DNA from: Marchantia polymorpha subsp. ruderalis
Lineage: Eukaryota > Streptophyta > Marchantiopsida > Marchantiales > Marchantiaceae
Length of the DNA: 64,000 bases
Reading direction: 5' to 3'
NCBI GenBank assembly: GCA_037833965.1
Contig: AP031352.1
Location: 30,382,501-30,446,500, forward strand
Part shown: one piece after another, positions 63,448-64,000 of the stretch
How positions within the stretch are numbered: the stretch's first letter is position 1
How the letters are laid out: each line of letters begins with the position of its first letter
Translations under genes and position numbers: made by a program
Notes under the pieces: generated by a model
Told to the model about the DNA's origin: nothing
Database searches by the model: none
What the model saw: the letters and a program-made list of their open reading frames with translations, nothing else

Positions 63448-64000
63448 TAAAGTACAATATAAAGTGATGAAGTTTATTTGATTAAAATTTTTGGTGAGAT
63501 TTTTCATGTATGACATTCTAAGCTAGGTGTAGAGTTGGAGTCACAACCAAAAAGACATGTCTCGGGCATGCTGCACTTGCATTTTGTATGAAAGACATGC
63601 ATGTATGTATATACGTATAAATCATAAATGTAACTCTGAAATATACATTTATTTAAATTAATAGACAGTGAAATAAATGAAGAAATAAAACTGTTCAAAA
63701 CTTATCGTAATTTGATTGCTTGTGTCTAGTTGACAATGGATTTACAAAGTCTTTGACAAGTTTTTGAAATGAAATCCATCAAACAAAATTGTGTGAAATC
63801 TTATTCTATAGAAATGACAAATTTTTGGATGCAAATTTTATTCTTGAGTTCACGATGAAATTTGTTCATTCACGAACGTACACTTGCGTTTGACTACAAT
63901 TCTTTAACTTCAAGATGGGTAATGTGGTTCTAAGTATTTAGTCCAAACTGAGCTTCATTAGTGTGTAGAAATTTTAGAAAACTTTGGAGTGCAATTACGA
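63269..64000. other. AT-rich right edge with an AT microsatellite
   Basis: An (AT)n run occupies 63416-63445. A 64-codon minus frame (63504-63698) is unassigned. No gene or further repeat is supported to the window end. Confidence 0.4.

Overview
This is plant nuclear DNA. Spliced genes with GT-AG introns, a TSR3 gene whose sequence reads as a plant orthologue, Ty1/copia remnants and telo-box and site-II-like promoter motifs all fit a land plant. Long AT-rich deserts between small mid-GC islands would suit a bryophyte or another early-diverging lineage, but the window does not name the species and that part is inference.

Layout. 0-0.32 kb: one internal exon of an unrecognised minus-strand gene running off the left edge. 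0.32-23.9 kb: mostly AT-rich relic DNA holding a possible exon at 10.5 kb, a copia gag fossil at 13.2-14.25 kb, a CACTA-like element end with subterminal palindromic repeats at 15.5-16.26 kb, and decayed coding islands at 4.8-6.9 and 17-18.3 kb. 23.9-34.5 kb: a mid-GC block carrying TSR3 on the minus strand in nine exons (28415-33479), with a motif-rich promoter up to about 34.4 kb. 35-44.8 kb: AT-rich desert broken by two large back-to-back foldbacks (40510-40949 and 40958-41285) and a near-perfect 58-bp palindrome at 36.1 kb. 44.8-56.3 kb: a second mid- to high-GC block. Its clearest gene encodes a 309-residue Tyr/His/Pro/Glu-rich disordered protein (51432-52361, plus strand). Upstream lies a three-exon 116-residue gene model (49512-50386) that may share its leader transcript. 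56.3-64 kb: AT-rich transposon debris, including two 310-bp copia-type LTRs in opposite orientation, a third LTR piece joined to a second copy of the CACTA-like sequence, and another possible gag remnant.

Only TSR3 has an assigned function: 18S rRNA aminocarboxypropyl transfer in late small-subunit maturation. The other gene calls are open frames with consistent splice signals but no recognised family. Most long single-frame ORFs in the window are shadows or chance. Some ORFs begin at non-ATG codons, so starts were judged individually.
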